Positions 7,494-7,728 of a stretch of DNA of 7,728 nucleotides are shown one piece after another. This stretch comes from Prevotellaceae bacterium. GTDB lineage: Bacteria; Bacteroidota; Bacteroidia; Bacteroidales; Bacteroidaceae. Positions within the stretch are counted from its first letter, which is position 1, and each line of letters opens with the position of its first letter. The notes beneath the pieces are model-generated. The model saw only the letters and a program-made list of their open reading frames with translations. It made no database searches and was not told the origin of the DNA. A program made the translations under genes and the position numbers. The DNA is taken from the NCBI GenBank assembly GCA_003150315.1, contig QAML01000081.1, forward strand, positions 1 through 7,728. Direction: 5' to 3'.

Positions 7494-7514
7494 CAGGCTT
7501 TTTCGTGAAGCCTG
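7494..7514 (+). terminator. Possible terminator hairpin after the two-component operon
   Basis: CAGGCTT (7494-7500) and AAGCCTG (7508-7514) form a perfect 7-bp stem around a 7-base loop, 14 bases after the kinase stop codon. The bases that follow, TTCTTGTTGG, are T-rich but not a clean U tract, so termination may be partial. The stronger palindrome at 7678-7717 could complete it. Confidence 0.4.
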
Positions 7515-7627
7515 TTCTTGTTGGCAGAGTTGCAAACCGGGGAAACTTTTGCATGCTTTCCCATGAGTTTTCTGAATTCTCCGCAAAATATGTTTTTGCA
7601 CCCCGTAAAGGGACAAAATTCCCGATG

Positions 7628-7717
7628 TTTTTCAACTCTATTTGCGATGCCCGAAAAAACATAAGGCATCTTGCAAAAAATACAAGGCACTTATTTTAAA
7701 ATAAGTGCCTTGTATTT
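7628..7717 (+). repeat. Palindromic intergenic repeat, copy B (conserved tail plus perfect palindrome)
   Basis: Positions 7678-7717 are a perfect 40-bp palindrome with half-site AAATACAAGGCACTTATTTT. The tail on its left (7628-7677) is conserved with copy A at the opposite end of the window, in inverted orientation: 25 of the 32 bases next to the palindrome are identical, including CATAAGGC and runs of A, and both tails begin with TTTTTCAAC. A run of six A just before the stem (7675-7680) gives a T run on the - strand, so the hairpin would terminate leftward transcription well; on the + strand the exit has only four T (7715-7718) before A. It follows the two-component operon in a region without genes. 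Possible roles are a bidirectional terminator, a REP-like element or a decayed mobile element. Confidence 0.85.
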
Positions 7718-7728
7718 TAAAATATATG

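Noticed and set aside
5743..7662. A 639-codon open frame on the minus strand opposite the sensor kinase
   Set aside because: The plus-strand kinase has intact, ordered catalytic motifs. The antisense frame has no recognisable domain and its composition is typical of a shadow frame. It also reads beyond the kinase into noncoding DNA.
1..7728. The window as a circular molecule or composite transposon bounded by terminal inverted repeats
   Set aside because: The terminal sequences share only the palindrome and tail, there is no usable end overlap, no transposase or integrase is present, and the cargo is ordinary chromosomal gene content. A dispersed repeat explains it more simply.

Overview
The window looks like chromosomal DNA from a member of the Bacteroidota, most likely order Bacteroidales (Prevotellaceae or Muribaculaceae type; the family is a guess). 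The clues are a signal peptide cut before Gln, a C-terminal tail of the type IX secretion (T9SS) sorting kind, an AT-rich leader without a Shine-Dalgarno site, a TAnnTTTG-type -7 promoter element, and a PhoB/PhoR-like two-component pair of the Bacteroidales type.

Layout: (1) 1-526 is AT-rich and intergenic. It opens with a 40-bp near-perfect palindrome and a conserved tail, and ends with a candidate promoter, a hairpin and the leader of the first gene. (2) 527-4870 encodes a 1447-residue secreted protein. It has four related Trp/Tyr-rich, lectin-like (beta-trefoil-looking) modules, alpha-helical FIVAR-like spacers, one discoidin (F5/8 type C)-like domain and a T9SS-type tail. No catalytic domain was recognised, so it is best read as a surface or secreted binding protein. 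(3) 4871-5020 holds a strong intrinsic terminator, then the control region of the next operon, which has an 11-bp-period direct repeat typical of OmpR/PhoB-family binding sites. (4) 5021-5719 and 5716-7479 encode a response regulator and its PhoR-like sensor kinase, translationally coupled by an ATGA overlap. (5) 7480-7728 is noncoding, with a modest hairpin after the kinase and a second, inverted copy of the palindromic repeat.

The two-component operon probably works as a unit that senses an extracytoplasmic signal. The terminator separates it from the secreted-protein gene, so any regulatory link between them is only positional. The least explained structure is the palindromic repeat with a conserved asymmetric tail found inverted at both ends. 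It looks like a dispersed intergenic element that may act as a bidirectional terminator and creates artefactual small ORFs ending in NTRH(L/I)F. I see no defence system, phage, transposase, CRISPR array or RNA gene.
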